Shown piece by piece: positions 5,675 through 6,009 of a stretch of 6,009 nucleotides of DNA. The notes beneath the pieces are model-generated. The model was not told the origin of the DNA, made no database searches, and saw only the letters and a list, made by a program, of their open reading frames with translations. Each line of letters starts with the position of its first letter. The stretch's first letter is position 1. Source of the DNA: CAIWXH01 sp964555675 (GTDB lineage: Bacteria > Chloroflexota > Chloroflexia > Chloroflexales > Chloroflexaceae). Position numbers and translations under genes: made by a program. The stretch spans positions 1 to 6,009 of the forward strand of contig CAZKTU010000330.1 in the NCBI GenBank assembly GCA_964555675.1, in the 5' to 3' direction.

Positions 5675-6009
5675 CTACAGGCCCCAGCGGAGCGCAGGGG
5701 TCAGCACAGGCGCGTCCCAGAGCTTGGTCAGCTCGTCGTCAAGCTTCACCAGGGTGAACGAGCAGCCGGCCATCTCGAGCGAGGTGATGTAGCTGCCCAC
5801 CAGCTTGCGGCTGATGCTGATGCCGTGGCCCTTGAGGATCTTGTTGAGCTCGTTGTACATCACATAGAGCTCGATCAGGGGGGTGCCGCCCATGCCATTG
5901 ACGAAGGCGAGGACCTGATCGCCGCTCTTGAAGGGCAGATCCTCGAGGATGGGCGCGGCCAGCATCTCGGCGATCTCGGCGGCGGTGCCGATCTTCTTGC
6001 GGGTGCGCC
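5675..6009 (-). CDS. dhaK: Dihydroxyacetone kinase, substrate-binding subunit DhaK, C-terminal part (5' end outside the window)
   Basis: DhaK binds dihydroxyacetone through a hemiaminal bond to a conserved histidine and presents it to DhaL. Only the last 111 complete codons are present. The frame is open to the window edge, so the ATG at 5965 is internal and not the start. The visible part reads GRTRKKIGTAAEIAEMLAA and then the DhaK-typical KSGDQVLAFVNGMGGTPLIE, comparable to E. coli QSGDRVIALVNNLGATPLSE. It ends with the LVKLDDELTKLWDAPVLTPALRWG tail, in which WDAPV-TPAL-WG is shared with E. coli DhaK. The substrate-binding histidine is not in view. There is no sign of fusion to DhaL, because the frame ends at TAG 5677-5675, so the kinase is of the split two-gene type. 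DhaR/DhaQ paralogues that share this fold are possible but less likely directly before dhaL. Confidence 0.93.
   Translation of the reverse strand, partial: RTRKKIGTAAEIAEMLAAPILEDLPFKSGDQVLAFVNGMGGTPLIELYVMYNELNKILKGHGISISRKLVGSYITSLEMAGCSFTLVKLDDELTKLWDAPVLTPALRWGL

Noticed and set aside
5538..5792. Possible small plus-strand gene across the dhaK-dhaL gap
   Set aside because: It overlaps the repeat element and the end of dhaK, has no ribosome binding site and a low-complexity translation.

Overview
The window is a high-GC bacterial locus in which six genes all read on the minus strand. In transcription order (right to left) they are dhaK (3' end only), dhaL, glpK, glpA, glpB and glpC (5' end only). 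Reading frames are intact and no transposase, tRNA, rRNA or CRISPR array is visible. The base composition, the separate dhaK and dhaL genes and the menaquinone-type GlpABC enzyme would suit a high-GC lineage such as Chloroflexota or a deep-branching Gram-positive. This taxonomic hint is weak and rests on general impression only.

Layout: positions 5675-6009 hold the C-terminal 111 residues of the dihydroxyacetone kinase substrate-binding subunit DhaK. A 131-nt gap follows, containing an 86-bp element bounded by 10-bp inverted repeats. The nucleotide-binding subunit DhaL lies at 4905-5543. A 77-nt leader with a strong hairpin just upstream of a good ribosome binding site precedes glycerol kinase GlpK (3331-4827). 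A 67-nt gap filled mostly by a 17-bp perfect inverted repeat separates glpK from glpA (1509-3263). Then come glpB (220-1461) and glpC (1-214, running off the window), packed with gaps of 47 and 5 nt.

Together the genes form one metabolic module that converts C3 polyols to dihydroxyacetone phosphate. GlpK makes glycerol 3-phosphate, GlpABC oxidises it to dihydroxyacetone phosphate and passes electrons through flavin and iron-sulfur centres to the quinone pool, and DhaKL phosphorylates free dihydroxyacetone to the same product. The phosphoryl-donor subunit DhaM is not next to dhaL, where enterobacterial dhaKLM would place it.

The proteins belong to known families, so I do not see a new biological system here. 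The less ordinary points are the joining of both routes in one apparent operon, the structured intercistronic regions, and a glycerol kinase that lacks the allosteric and phosphorylation sites known from E. coli and Firmicutes.
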